DNA of 64,000 bases from Avipropionibacterium sp050157065 (GCA_050157065.1 CP189573.1), one strand, 5' to 3'; positions 37,901 to 45,947 are shown, counted from the stretch's first letter. The notes: generated by a model from the letters alone, not told the origin. Program-made: numbers and translations.

Positions 37901-38621
37901 CAGACATTGTGATGCCCTCCGTGCCCCGGACCGCCACGTTGACGTTGCGCAGCACGGCGACCACCGAGCCGTCGATCGCCACAGTCGTGGTGTCGACCCC
38001 GTCGAAGCGGAACACCCAGTCGTGGAAGGCCTGGTCGAACGGCACCGGCACCTTGCGTACATGCGTGTTGACGGCCGTGCTGTAGCGGACGTGCAGGTCG
38101 TCCCGGTCGACCAGGGCGAAGGTGAACCGCTGCCCGGCGGCGTTGACCTCGAGCACGAGCCCGCGGGTGTAGGCGTTCTCGTACACCTCGGGTACGTCGT
38201 CGACCCGCATCCGCAGCGCCAATTGCCAAGCACCCTCACCGATCGCAATCGGTCGGTTCATGGTGGCCCAGTTGGTGGCGGGCTGCCCGACCTGGTCGGC
38301 GTGCAGCAGGTACTGTCCCGGCTCGACGATCGGCAGGGGCAGGTCGTGGGGGTTGTCGGCCGATCCGACGGAGTCGATGGCGTACGCCCCGGCAGCCGCG
38401 GCACGCGGTACCCACCCCGCCTCAGCCATCGACGACGCATCGTCGTCGAACACCACCGTCGCCTCCGGCCACGGCTCGAGGGTGGGCCCGGGCGGGGCGG
38501 CATGGGCGGCGGGTGAGGCCAGCCCGGCGCCGACGACGGCCGCACCTCCCACCGCGGCTGAACTGGTCATCAGGAAGCGTCGGCGGCTGATCGCGGTGTG
38601 GGCGATCGACGGCTGGAACAT
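34947..38621 (-). CDS. Tat-exported multidomain glycosyl hydrolase-like protein
   Basis: Large exported protein of 1,224 residues. The ATG at 38621 follows an AGAGGA site and gives a Tat signal (MFQPSIAHTAISRRRFLMTSS) with likely cleavage after AHA near residue 40. Two similar LamG-like beta-sandwich units (about 45-230 and 240-420) come first, then a carbohydrate-binding-like region (about 560-740). A TIM-barrel-like domain follows (about 770-1120) with YDSQWAGRPYASLTPAQQ, LRMNTFYSM, GLDLDFSRYP and IARVPQAN. That domain resembles the GHL10/DUF4015-like glycosidase group; the acidic DLDF is a candidate catalytic segment. I cannot name the substrate. Its promoter carries predicted operator E. 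Confidence 0.75.
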   Translation of the reverse strand: MFQPSIAHTAISRRRFLMTSSAAVGGAAVVGAGLASPAAHAAPPGPTLEPWPEATVVFDDDASSMAEAGWVPRAAAAGAYAIDSVGSADNPHDLPLPIVEPGQYLLHADQVGQPATNWATMNRPIAIGEGAWQLALRMRVDDVPEVYENAYTRGLVLEVNAAGQRFTFALVDRDDLHVRYSTAVNTHVRKVPVPFDQAFHDWVFRFDGVDTTTVAIDGSVVAVLRNVNVAVRGTEGITMSALALNWKSGSLHLLLDHITMSVRPSSPLGPGTSLVDSGWTVDPATPGAYFTDNTRSTGTVEGMPPVTAGECLLAATSDRVVGHHSAELGDGSWTLRLLAKATTLPAAGDLGTRGVGWHVDAGGQHLELGLVDGLVGLRRADGTWLTANVPGTTDDKFHRWTLGRDSHGRHLVELDGRIVLLTDEPVTTAITAADGLSIIGDGRGAGDPIMISFTAPVIVGGTTTAFHQPSINAVSVLPASDATGMELVVGIDGVDPLDLAGGTLQLRATLLRTDDPTAPALAQRSIPITSRYLPVSLAPGGHAGDLRLDLQVRRGAEIAATTEQRWLAPTDVTIAAAGSAAQPAAGAAVLFDRIEDCRTADGTPAAAAGWEPGSFDIDGAQAAGIFLDSTDTAQPVVVPVTLTGWVTVRLGFLSGTEEFDVTVGDTTRRITLPDVPEYDPATGFGPRVIGEVEVFTGDGGGEQLIISPVADKQVRPTHLRITGLSAAEAELAQQPAEGVDGRRAIYNNDGISDFFAGLYGSVAELESNAVDLFTDTDVGGITWQNGTTFMLTYDSQWAGRPYASLTPAQQELMRDGDVVAMDAILDMINNGLVPLEVVTARAAEIGIDAYAGLRMNTFYSMAAYPWYNGNIWDEYADSRQTSYAGTPSGTRMTYTSIKFATYIRNVLVELAGFDGVDGLDLDFSRYPDVVGWEPETMAAYEQAYGIDPRREVTPEGSLRWQQFRADLMTAVLRELRAAVPDTTVIARVPQANTLAYGLDVDSWVAEGLVDVLVPTSISHEKFWTNLDEFAETVAGTDVQLYGGMTHTLAGGDLSKTEQDLADRGYATAIVRTSMSSQMYVERASAFYRAGYDGVYVFNNWRARASLGLIGDKVVTEQWRTFALPATWTHLGVAATRATADDTADLLVMLDELRSSDGLPTGPFRRFQATVEQVSRAVETDRTELASTTLERLVTHAREAADAGVISPRAAAVLGAAAVRVAGRL

Positions 38622-38685
38622 GCCAGAGGTCCTCTCATCGGCACAGCCATGTGCCGGGAATCGGGGGAACGACAAAGAATTGAGG

Positions 38686-38705
38686 GTTGTGGGATGTTCT
38701 ACACA
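38686..38705. promoter_or_regulatory. Predicted GntR operator, site E
   Basis: GTTGTGGGATGTTCTACACA, with good symmetry between TGTGGGAT and GTTCTACA. It overlaps the -10 region of the minus-strand glycosidase promoter and is about 55 bases from the divergent menF start. Confidence 0.68.
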
Positions 38706-38725
38706 ACTTGCGGGGTGGCCGTCAA
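38696..38725 (-). promoter_or_regulatory. Promoter of the exported glycosidase-like gene
   Basis: On the minus strand TTGACG (38725-38720), an 18-base spacer, then TAGAAC (38701-38696). The -10 is imperfect. The predicted start lies inside operator E. Confidence 0.5.
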
Positions 38726-38757
38726 GACCTAACGGCGAATCGGCGTACGGTTGGGAC

Positions 38758-40002
38758 GTGCCGATGCTTCATGCCCGAACCGTGGAGATCCCCGACCCGG
38801 GTGACCTGTCGACCCTGGTGCCGGCCGGTGGTGGCACTGCTTGGATCCGCCGCGAGTACGGGATGGTCGGGTTCGGCGAAGTGGCGCGGTACCAGGCCGA
38901 GCCGGACGATCCGGAGCCGATCCGGTCCGCCGACCGCTGGTGGCGCGACTTCAGCCGTTCGCTGTCGGTGACCACCCTGGACGGCGTCGCCGGCAGTGGA
39001 CCGATCGCCTTCGGCACCTTCTGCTTCGACCCCGGCCACAGTGCCCGCACCGGCGTCCTGGTGGTCCCCGAGCTGACCGTCGGCCGTCGCGAGGGCCGGG
39101 CCTGGCTCACCCTGGTGACCGAGGACCCGACCGCCAACCCGACCCTGGACGGGATCGCCGCCGCGGTCGACCAGGGCCCGGGGTGTGCGATCCGGTGGTC
39201 CGACGGCGCACTCAACGGGCCGGCCTGGGAGGGCGTCGTCGCCACCGCCGTGGAGCGGATCCGCGCCGGCGTGGTGGAGAAGGTGGTACTGGCCCGCGAC
39301 GTCCTCGCCGAGGCCGACGAGCCGATCGCGGTCAACTCCGTGGTGGGCCGGCTGACCCGCGACTACGAACGGTGCTGGACCTACCACGTCGACGGCTTGG
39401 TCGGCTCGACCCCGGAGATGCTGGTCCGCCGGGAGGGCGGGCTGGCCACCTCCCGCGTGCTGGCCGGAACGATCCGCCGGACGGGCTCCGACGACCACGA
39501 CCTGGCACTGGGTGCGGCATTGTCCCAGTCCAGCAAGGACCTCAGCGAGCACGAGTTCGCCGTCCGGTCCGTCGCCGACGCGCTGGCGCCGTACTGCTCC
39601 GGGATGAACGTGCCCGATTCGCCGTACGTGCTGGAGCTGCCGAACGTGTTGCACCTGGCCACCGACGTGACCGGCGTGGCGGCCGACCAGTCGTCGGCGC
39701 TGGCACTGGCCGCCGCGCTCCACCCGAGTGCCGCGGTCTGCGGCACCCCCACCGACAAGGCCCGGGCGCTGATCGCCGACCTGGAGCAGATGGACCGCGA
39801 GCGGTACGCCGGCCCCGTCGGCTGGCTGGATGCCCACGGTGACGGCGAGTGGGGCATCGGGCTGCGCTGCGGTCAGCTCACCGACGACCGGCTCGGCCTG
39901 CGCCTGTTCGCCGGCTGCGGGATCGTCGCCGACTCCGATCCCGAGGCCGAACTGGCCGAGTCGAACGCCAAGCTCGTACCGATGCGCGACGCCCTCGGCT
40001 GA
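38758..40002 (+). CDS. menF: Isochorismate synthase (MenF-like)
   Basis: Converts chorismate to isochorismate, the first committed step of menaquinone synthesis. The 414-residue product has the chorismate-binding fold: VVEKVVLARDV, ARxLAGT-type SRVLAGTIRRTG, SSKDLSEHEFAV, HPSAAVCGTPTDKA and YAGPVGWLDAHGDGEWGIGLRCG. Siderophore-type isochorismate synthase or anthranilate/salicylate synthase are alternatives, but other men genes nearby support MenF. The GTG at 38758 lies seven bases after a TACGGT -10 candidate, suggesting a leaderless start; ATG at 38764 is the alternative. It sits divergent from the accessory glycosidase gene, with operator E between them. Confidence 0.88.
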   Translation: MPMLHARTVEIPDPGDLSTLVPAGGGTAWIRREYGMVGFGEVARYQAEPDDPEPIRSADRWWRDFSRSLSVTTLDGVAGSGPIAFGTFCFDPGHSARTGVLVVPELTVGRREGRAWLTLVTEDPTANPTLDGIAAAVDQGPGCAIRWSDGALNGPAWEGVVATAVERIRAGVVEKVVLARDVLAEADEPIAVNSVVGRLTRDYERCWTYHVDGLVGSTPEMLVRREGGLATSRVLAGTIRRTGSDDHDLALGAALSQSSKDLSEHEFAVRSVADALAPYCSGMNVPDSPYVLELPNVLHLATDVTGVAADQSSALALAAALHPSAAVCGTPTDKARALIADLEQMDRERYAGPVGWLDAHGDGEWGIGLRCGQLTDDRLGLRLFAGCGIVADSDPEAELAESNAKLVPMRDALG

Positions 40003-40276
40003 TCACTCGCGTAGAAGGGCGTCTGAGCGACACCGGTGACACATGCGTCCAGGCACGTCGCTGTGGCGCCCCTTCCTGTGCACCACCGACCCTGACCCGT
40101 GGTCCACAGCCGGATTCCTCGGTACGGCATGCGGCGCCAGATGTGCACGGGGGCGAACCGTTCTTTCGTTGCCGTGTCACATGGCAAGGCCGGGCATCGT
40201 GACCCGGGACACATCAGCCCGAGCTGCATACCGTTCCTGATCAGGCGTTTCGGTCATCGGTGACAAAGGAGCTTCC
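40003..40276. other. Intergenic region between menF and the solute-binding lipoprotein gene
   Basis: 274 bases without a credible gene; the short open frames here have no ribosome-binding site and no recognisable product. A strong AAAGGAG site (40265-40271) ends the region. Two similar stretches, CGGTGACACATG near 40038 and CCGTGTCACATG near 40173, could be regulator half-sites, but I see no clear promoter and no copy of the GntR element. Confidence 0.5.
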
Positions 40277-41914
40277 ATGGCAACGTCATCTCACGTCCTG
40301 TCCCGACGGAGTTTGATCGGGGGTGCTCTCGGGGCGGCCGTTGTCGGAACGGCCGCCTGCACCTCCGGTCAGGGTGGCGGAAGTCAGTCCGGCGGCGAGG
40401 TGCGTGGTGCCGGCCTGTCGATGCCCACGTTCCAGACCCTCAGCGCCACGCCCCCGGACCTGCCCGGGGACTCGCTCGGGGTGCCGGAGGGCTACCTGTC
40501 CTACCCGCGACCGGCGAAGTCCGTCACCTCGGAAACACCGGGTCGCGGGGGCGAGATCACCGCACTCCTGCCCCAAGAGGTCCAGCCGCCCGTGCCCATG
40601 GAGCAGAACGCGTGGTGGCAGGGGCTCAACGAACGTCTCGGAACCAAGCTGTCCATGCAGTTCGTGGCTTCGGAGTACCCGGCGAAGCTCACCACCGTGG
40701 TGGCCGGCGGAGACCTACCGGACGTCATCGAGTTCCCGCACACGTTTCCTCGGCTACCGGATGTGCTCGAGGCGATGTGTGAGGATCTCACCGACCACTT
40801 CGCCGGTGACGCCGTGCTCGACTACCCCGCCCTGGCCAACCTGAGCACGACGAGTTGGCAGTCGATGGTCCAGGGCGGTCGGATCCGGGCGATGCCGGCC
40901 CAGAACATCGTGGGCTCCGGCACGTGGATCGTCCGCGGCGAGATCACCGAGAAGCTCGGCGTGAGCCTCACGCCGGGCAACGCCGACGAGGTCCTGTCGA
41001 TGGCGAAGGAGGTCACCGACCGCAACAACAACCAGTTCGCGTTCGCCGTCCCGTACCACGTCCTCAGCGCCCTCGGCTGCACCATGTGGAACTCGCCCAA
41101 CAACTGGGCCCAGGTCGACGGGAAGTTCGTCAAGAACGAGGAGACCGACGAGTTCGCCGCGGCACTGGAATGGACGACGAAGGCGTGGCAGGCAGGCGTA
41201 CTGCACCCGGAATCGTTCGGCACCATCAACACCCCGGGGCTCTACCAGTCCGGCAGCGTCGTCTTCTACAACTGGGGCGGGATCGGCTGGGGGCAGATGC
41301 TGAACGACAACTTCGGCGACCTCGACATGCAGTTCATGCTCACCCCCGCCGCCGAAGGTGGCGGACCCGGCAACCAACGCCTCGGCCGTGGGATCGTCGG
41401 ACTGGTCGCCATCAAGAAGCAACAGGACCCCGAACGCGTCCGCGAGATCATCAACGTGATCAACTACCTGGCTTCACCGTTCGGATCCGCCGAGGAGCTG
41501 TACACCCGCTGGGGCGAGGAAGGCGTCCACCACACCTGGGACGCCGAGCTGCAAACCCCCGTGCTGACCGACAAGGGGCTCAACGAGATCGCCCGGGAGA
41601 CCGCCTACATCGGCTGCAATCCCTACGTGGCCTTCAATCCCGGCTACAGCGACAAGACCGAGGCCTTCCACGAGCTCCAACAGATCGTGATCCCGAACGG
41701 GCGGTCCGATGACACCATCGGGCTCTCCTCGACCACCGACAGCAGCAAGGGTCCCGGGCTGACGCGCGACCTGAACGACGGGATCTTCCAGATCATCCGG
41801 GGCCAACGCTCGCAGAGCGACCTGACCGCGCTGCTCGACGACTTCCGCAAGGACGGTGGCGACAAGATCCGCGCCGAGTACGAGGAGGCATTCGAGAAGT
41901 CGCAGTCCGAGTGA
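40277..41914 (+). CDS. Orphan Tat/lipoprotein extracellular solute-binding protein (sugar ABC type)
   Basis: Sugar-type (family 1, LplA-like) binding protein of 545 residues. The N-terminus combines twin arginines (SRRSLIGGALGAA) with a lipobox (GTAAC, Cys28). The body has the family's WWQGLNERLGTKLSMQFV, GGDLPDVIEF and KWW-like WTTKAWQAGVLHPESF regions. Such proteins normally sit with MalF/MalG-type permeases and take up oligosaccharides, including oligouronides. No permease or ATPase of that type is in the window. It is convergent with the heparinase-like gene (one base apart). An AAAGGAG site lies five bases before the ATG. Confidence 0.88.
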   Translation: MATSSHVLSRRSLIGGALGAAVVGTAACTSGQGGGSQSGGEVRGAGLSMPTFQTLSATPPDLPGDSLGVPEGYLSYPRPAKSVTSETPGRGGEITALLPQEVQPPVPMEQNAWWQGLNERLGTKLSMQFVASEYPAKLTTVVAGGDLPDVIEFPHTFPRLPDVLEAMCEDLTDHFAGDAVLDYPALANLSTTSWQSMVQGGRIRAMPAQNIVGSGTWIVRGEITEKLGVSLTPGNADEVLSMAKEVTDRNNNQFAFAVPYHVLSALGCTMWNSPNNWAQVDGKFVKNEETDEFAAALEWTTKAWQAGVLHPESFGTINTPGLYQSGSVVFYNWGGIGWGQMLNDNFGDLDMQFMLTPAAEGGGPGNQRLGRGIVGLVAIKKQQDPERVREIINVINYLASPFGSAEELYTRWGEEGVHHTWDAELQTPVLTDKGLNEIARETAYIGCNPYVAFNPGYSDKTEAFHELQQIVIPNGRSDDTIGLSSTTDSSKGPGLTRDLNDGIFQIIRGQRSQSDLTALLDDFRKDGGDKIRAEYEEAFEKSQSE

Positions 41915-41915
41915 C

Positions 41916-43670
41916 TCAGGACAGTGTCGGGACGTCCCAGCAGCCGGTCGGGTCGGTCACGAAGTGCCACTGCCGCTCGCCGGGGCCACCGGTGTGACGC
42001 AGCGTCACCGGGCCACGGCTGCCGAGGTGCCGCTCGACCTGGTTGGCGTGCAGGGCCGGCCGACCGTCGTCGAGGGTGGTGAACCAGACCGCGGCCTCAC
42101 CGTCGCTGAGCCGGACCCAGCCGGCCACGACCGACCATGCCAGCAGCCCACCACCCAGCCAGTGGGTGGCGACCTCGGTGTCGTCGGGAACGCCGTCGAC
42201 GACATCGGTCACCGTCACCCGGGCCCCGTCGAGGGCCACCCGCCGCCGAACTCGAGCACCGTCGGGCAGGTCGGTGAAGCAGCGGGACAGGTCGACCTCC
42301 ACCGGGTCCAGGCCGAGCAACTCCCCCGCCTTCACCGTCTGCTTCCGGCCGTCGATCACCGGCGCATTGTGCGCCCCGGCATCGATGGTGAAGTCACGCT
42401 CGGGCCCTCGCCGGTACTGCTGGTAGCCGGGATCGGTGATCCAGCACCGGCCCCGCCAGCCGAGGACCAGCTGTCCGCTGTCGGCGTGCAGGTGACCCAT
42501 CGCGTTGCGGGCCACCCCGACCACGATGGCCGGGTCATCGGCGGTCCACCCGTCCCGTACGGCCACCGCCGTCGGCAACTCGTGCACCCCGGTCGGCGGT
42601 GGTACGGCGTCGCTTCCCGACTCCGGCCCGGTCAGCAGTGCGGTCAACGCCGAGGCCGGCAACCTCGACGGTACGGCCCGCGACAGCACCCATGCCGCGC
42701 CGCCGGTGCGCTCGGGCCCGTACCAGTCGAGCAGTCGCGCCAGACAGGTCAGCCACATCGTCATCTCGGCCTCGACGTCGCCGAGCGGTACGGCGAGGTC
42801 GACCCGGCCGGGCACGGTCTGGTGCACCCACTCCACGCACAGCCCGGCGAACACATCGGCGTACCGGTCGACCAGGTCGGCCGCATCCGGCTCACCGGCG
42901 AGCCAATCGGTGATCGAGTCGAACAGGTAACCGTTGTACGCGGTCTGCTCGGTGTGGTGGTCGGCGCGGCGGGCCTCGACCCAGGCATCGACCGCGGTGA
43001 CGGCACGAGCGGCGTAGGTGGCGGCCACCGGGTGGCCCACCACCCGGGCGAGCTGGGCAACCCGGGTCAGCACGATCAGTGGGATGTTGTGCAACGACTC
43101 GTCGGCGACCCACTGCTGCTCGAACCAGGCCGGGACGTCGCCGTCCAGCAGGGTGTGCGCGGCCCGTACGGCAGCCTCCCGCAGGGTGGGGTCCCAGCCG
43201 TCGAGTGCGAGGCCGCGGGCCAGGGCGCCGGCCAGGTGACCGGTCGGCAGGCCCACCACGTCACGCCAGTTGCGGAAGTGGTCCCACCCGGCCAGGGCCG
43301 CCAGTTCCTGCTGCAACAGCTGGCCAGCCTCGGCGTCACCGAGCAGCTGCCAGGCCCCGGCGAGGGTGTCCCACCGCTCCTCCAACTCCCAGGTGAGCCA
43401 GATCAGCCACGGGTAGCGTGCCAGTTCGGCCACGTCGTCGGGGAGGTTCGACGGCCGTTCGTCGACCGGCAGCCGGAACGCCCAGTGGTACCCGACCCGG
43501 TAGTGGTCCACGACGACCTCGCGGGCCGCGCGGTGGCGTACGACCCGTGCCCGCAGCTCCGCGGTCAGGTCGTCGTGTCCGTACGCCCGGTCGCCCGGCC
43601 CGGGTTCGTCGGCGAACCCGGCCTGGTCATAGCCGATCTTGACGGGGGAACGTCGCCACGCTGCAGTCAT
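41916..43670 (-). CDS. Heparinase II/III-like protein without signal peptide
   Basis: Resembles the heparinase II/III superfamily of polysaccharide lyases, which cleave uronic-acid-containing chains by beta-elimination. The first roughly 330 of 584 residues form an alpha/alpha toroid. The family signature follows: MGHLHADSGQLVLGWRGRCWITDPGYQQYRR (near residue 395), with the conserved H-x-H-A-D, then GAHNAPVIDGRKQ and a beta-sandwich C-terminus. No signal peptide is present, so it would act on imported oligosaccharides. The start ATG at 43670 lacks a clear Shine-Dalgarno. Only 39 bases separate it from the divergent sensor kinase gene. Confidence 0.78.
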   Translation of the reverse strand: MTAAWRRSPVKIGYDQAGFADEPGPGDRAYGHDDLTAELRARVVRHRAAREVVVDHYRVGYHWAFRLPVDERPSNLPDDVAELARYPWLIWLTWELEERWDTLAGAWQLLGDAEAGQLLQQELAALAGWDHFRNWRDVVGLPTGHLAGALARGLALDGWDPTLREAAVRAAHTLLDGDVPAWFEQQWVADESLHNIPLIVLTRVAQLARVVGHPVAATYAARAVTAVDAWVEARRADHHTEQTAYNGYLFDSITDWLAGEPDAADLVDRYADVFAGLCVEWVHQTVPGRVDLAVPLGDVEAEMTMWLTCLARLLDWYGPERTGGAAWVLSRAVPSRLPASALTALLTGPESGSDAVPPPTGVHELPTAVAVRDGWTADDPAIVVGVARNAMGHLHADSGQLVLGWRGRCWITDPGYQQYRRGPERDFTIDAGAHNAPVIDGRKQTVKAGELLGLDPVEVDLSRCFTDLPDGARVRRRVALDGARVTVTDVVDGVPDDTEVATHWLGGGLLAWSVVAGWVRLSDGEAAVWFTTLDDGRPALHANQVERHLGSRGPVTLRHTGGPGERQWHFVTDPTGCWDVPTLS

Positions 43671-43709
43671 GGGCGGTCACGCTACGGCAGCATCAGGCAT
43701 CCTTGGTCC

Positions 43710-45281
43710 ATGTCCACCGATCCCACCGCGCTGCCCGAGCCGGTGGACGGGACGTCGCGGACCCGTGGGTTGCGGGCCTGGTTGATGGCTCCGGTGCGTA
43801 CGGTGCGGGGCCGGATCCTGACGGTGATGCTCCTGGTCACCGCGATCGCGCTGGTCGGCAGTGGCGCCATCTCGTACCTGGTGGCCCGCAACGAGGCCGA
43901 CCGGACCGCGACCGCGGCCCTGCAGCAGGAGATCGCGGAGTTCCGGGCGACCGTCGACGTGGCGCTCGAGCAGCGGCGTGACGTGGTGACCGGGCCCGAG
44001 GACGTGCTGCGGGTGGCGATCCGGGCGGTGTACCCCGACGCCAACGAGGGCGTCCTCGGGATCGTCGACGGGGAGGTCGTACTGGTCCCGGCCAGCGGAT
44101 CGGACCTGCAAATGTCGTTGCAGAACGACCAGGAGTTCATCGGCATCGCCTCCGCTGCCCGACCCGGCGAATCCTTGGCCATCCGCCACGTCTCGACCGC
44201 GGTCCATCCGTCGCTGATCTACGTGTCGGTCCCGGTGCAGGTCGAGGGCGACCCGTCGCTGGGCCACTACGTGGTCGCGATCGACCTGTCGGTGGTGATC
44301 GGCGGCATCAACCGGGACTACCTCGTCTACACGATCGTCGGCGCCAGCGTGCTGGTGCTGGCCGGGTTCGCCGGTTACCAGGCGGCCGGGCGACTGCTGG
44401 CACCGTTGCGGTCGCTACGCCGTACGGCCCAGCGAATCACCGACACTGACCTGTCGGACCGGATCCCGGCCGACCAGTTGGAGAGCGGCGACGAGGTCGC
44501 CGACCTGGGCCGGGTGATGAATCAGATGTTGGACCGGCTGTCGACCTCGTTCGACACCCAGCGGCGGCTGCTGGACGACGTCGGCCACGAACTGCGGACG
44601 CCGCTGACGATCATGCGCGGCAACATCGAGCTGGTCGATCCGCACGACATCACCGAGGTGATCGACACCCGCGAGCTGGTGCTGGAGGAACTGGACCGGA
44701 TGGACCGGATGGTCGACGACCTGTTGGTGCTGGCCAAATCGGGCCGGCCCGACTTCATCCGGCCCGCGCCGGTGTCACTGGCCGACCTGCTGTCGGGGGT
44801 GATGGACCTGATCCACACGCTCGGGTCGCGGCAGTGGCGGATCGAGTCGGAGACCGACACGATCATCACGGTGGACCGGCAACGCATCGTGCAGGCCATG
44901 CTCCAGCTCGTCGCCAACGCCGTCCGGTTCACCGCCGACGGTGACGTGATCGCGATCGGTGGCGAGGTGGACACCGATCACAAGCGGGAGGTCCGGATCT
45001 GGGTCCGCGACGAGGGGACGGGTATCGCGGCGGACCAGCAGGATGCGATCTTCGAACGTTTCCACCGGGGCGGCAGCCTCGACTCACACCCCCACGGCGC
45101 CGGGCTCGGGCTGTCAATCGTCACCGCCATCGCCGAGGGCCACGACGGGCGCGTGGACCTGGAGTCGACCCCGGGACAGGGTTCCACGTTCACCCTCTGC
45201 CTGCCGGCCGGGTCGGGGTCTGCCATCGTGGAGCCGACCGCCGACCGCCCCGACCGCCCCGACCGATCGACCGAGGAGTAG
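43710..45281 (+). CDS. Sensor histidine kinase (HAMP, HisKA, HATPase)
   Basis: Membrane sensor of a two-component system, 523 residues. Transmembrane helix 1 is at about 33-58 (ILTVMLLVTAIALVGSGAISYLV), a periplasmic domain covers about 60-205, and helix 2 is at about 208-228. HAMP follows, then the H-box DVGHELRTPLT with His293. The N-box is ANAVRFTADG, G1 is DEGTGIA and G2 is GAGLGLSIV. The frame is open far upstream, but the ATG at 43710 gives the natural short cytoplasmic N-terminus. The response regulator gene starts four bases after its stop. Confidence 0.93.
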   Translation: MSTDPTALPEPVDGTSRTRGLRAWLMAPVRTVRGRILTVMLLVTAIALVGSGAISYLVARNEADRTATAALQQEIAEFRATVDVALEQRRDVVTGPEDVLRVAIRAVYPDANEGVLGIVDGEVVLVPASGSDLQMSLQNDQEFIGIASAARPGESLAIRHVSTAVHPSLIYVSVPVQVEGDPSLGHYVVAIDLSVVIGGINRDYLVYTIVGASVLVLAGFAGYQAAGRLLAPLRSLRRTAQRITDTDLSDRIPADQLESGDEVADLGRVMNQMLDRLSTSFDTQRRLLDDVGHELRTPLTIMRGNIELVDPHDITEVIDTRELVLEELDRMDRMVDDLLVLAKSGRPDFIRPAPVSLADLLSGVMDLIHTLGSRQWRIESETDTIITVDRQRIVQAMLQLVANAVRFTADGDVIAIGGEVDTDHKREVRIWVRDEGTGIAADQQDAIFERFHRGGSLDSHPHGAGLGLSIVTAIAEGHDGRVDLESTPGQGSTFTLCLPAGSGSAIVEPTADRPDRPDRSTEE

Positions 45282-45284
45282 CCC

Positions 45285-45947
45285 GTGCCTGCCATCCTGA
45301 TCGCCGACGACGAGCCACGGATCGCCTCGTTCATCCAGAAGGGGTTGAAGTCTGCCGGGTACGCGACCACGGTCGCCAGCACGGGTCCCGAGGCGTTGGA
45401 GTACGCGCTCAGCGGCGAGTTCGACCTGATGTTGCTCGACATCGGGATGCCCGGGATGGACGGGTTCGAGGTGCTGAAGGCCCTGCGTGGGCAGGGATCC
45501 CGGCTGCCGGTGATCATCCTGACCGCCCGCGACTCGGTGACCGACACCGTGGCCGGGCTCGAGGGTGGGGCCGACGACTACATGTCGAAGCCGTTCCGGT
45601 TCGAGGAGTTGCTGGCCCGGACGCGGATCCGGCTGGTCGAGCCGACCGGCGACCAGGACACGGTGCTCACCGCCGGCAAGCTGAGCCTCGACCTGCGCAC
45701 CCGCGAGTTGGCCGTCGACGACCGGCGGGTCGAGCTGTCGGCGCGGGAGTTCTCGTTGTTGGAGACGTTCATGCGTCACCGGGGCCAGGTGCTCAGTCGG
45801 ACGCAGTTGTTGTCACAGGTGTGGGGGTACGACTTCGACCCCGGTTCCAACGTGGTGGACGTGTACGTGCGCTACCTGCGCAACAAGATCGGCGCCGACC
45901 AGATCCTCACCGTCCGCGGGGCCGGGTACCGGCTACGGGACGACTGA
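45285..45947 (+). CDS. OmpR/PhoB-family response regulator
   Basis: Partner of the upstream kinase, 220 residues, GTG start. Receiver domain: acidic pair DDE at 8-10, phospho-acceptor Asp52 in LLDIGMPGMDG, Thr/Lys switch residues in ILTAR and SKPF. The C-terminal winged helix is of the OmpR type (LSAREFSLLETFMRHRGQVLSRTQLLSQVWGYDFDPGSNVVDVYVRYLRNKI). Targets are unknown; the adjacent exported protein and ABC pair are candidates. Confidence 0.95.
   Translation: MPAILIADDEPRIASFIQKGLKSAGYATTVASTGPEALEYALSGEFDLMLLDIGMPGMDGFEVLKALRGQGSRLPVIILTARDSVTDTVAGLEGGADDYMSKPFRFEELLARTRIRLVEPTGDQDTVLTAGKLSLDLRTRELAVDDRRVELSAREFSLLETFMRHRGQVLSRTQLLSQVWGYDFDPGSNVVDVYVRYLRNKIGADQILTVRGAGYRLRDD

Noticed and set aside
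40043..40240. 65-codon open frame upstream of the orphan binding-protein gene
   Set aside because: No ribosome-binding site, no domain, and an amino-acid mix typical of non-coding DNA.
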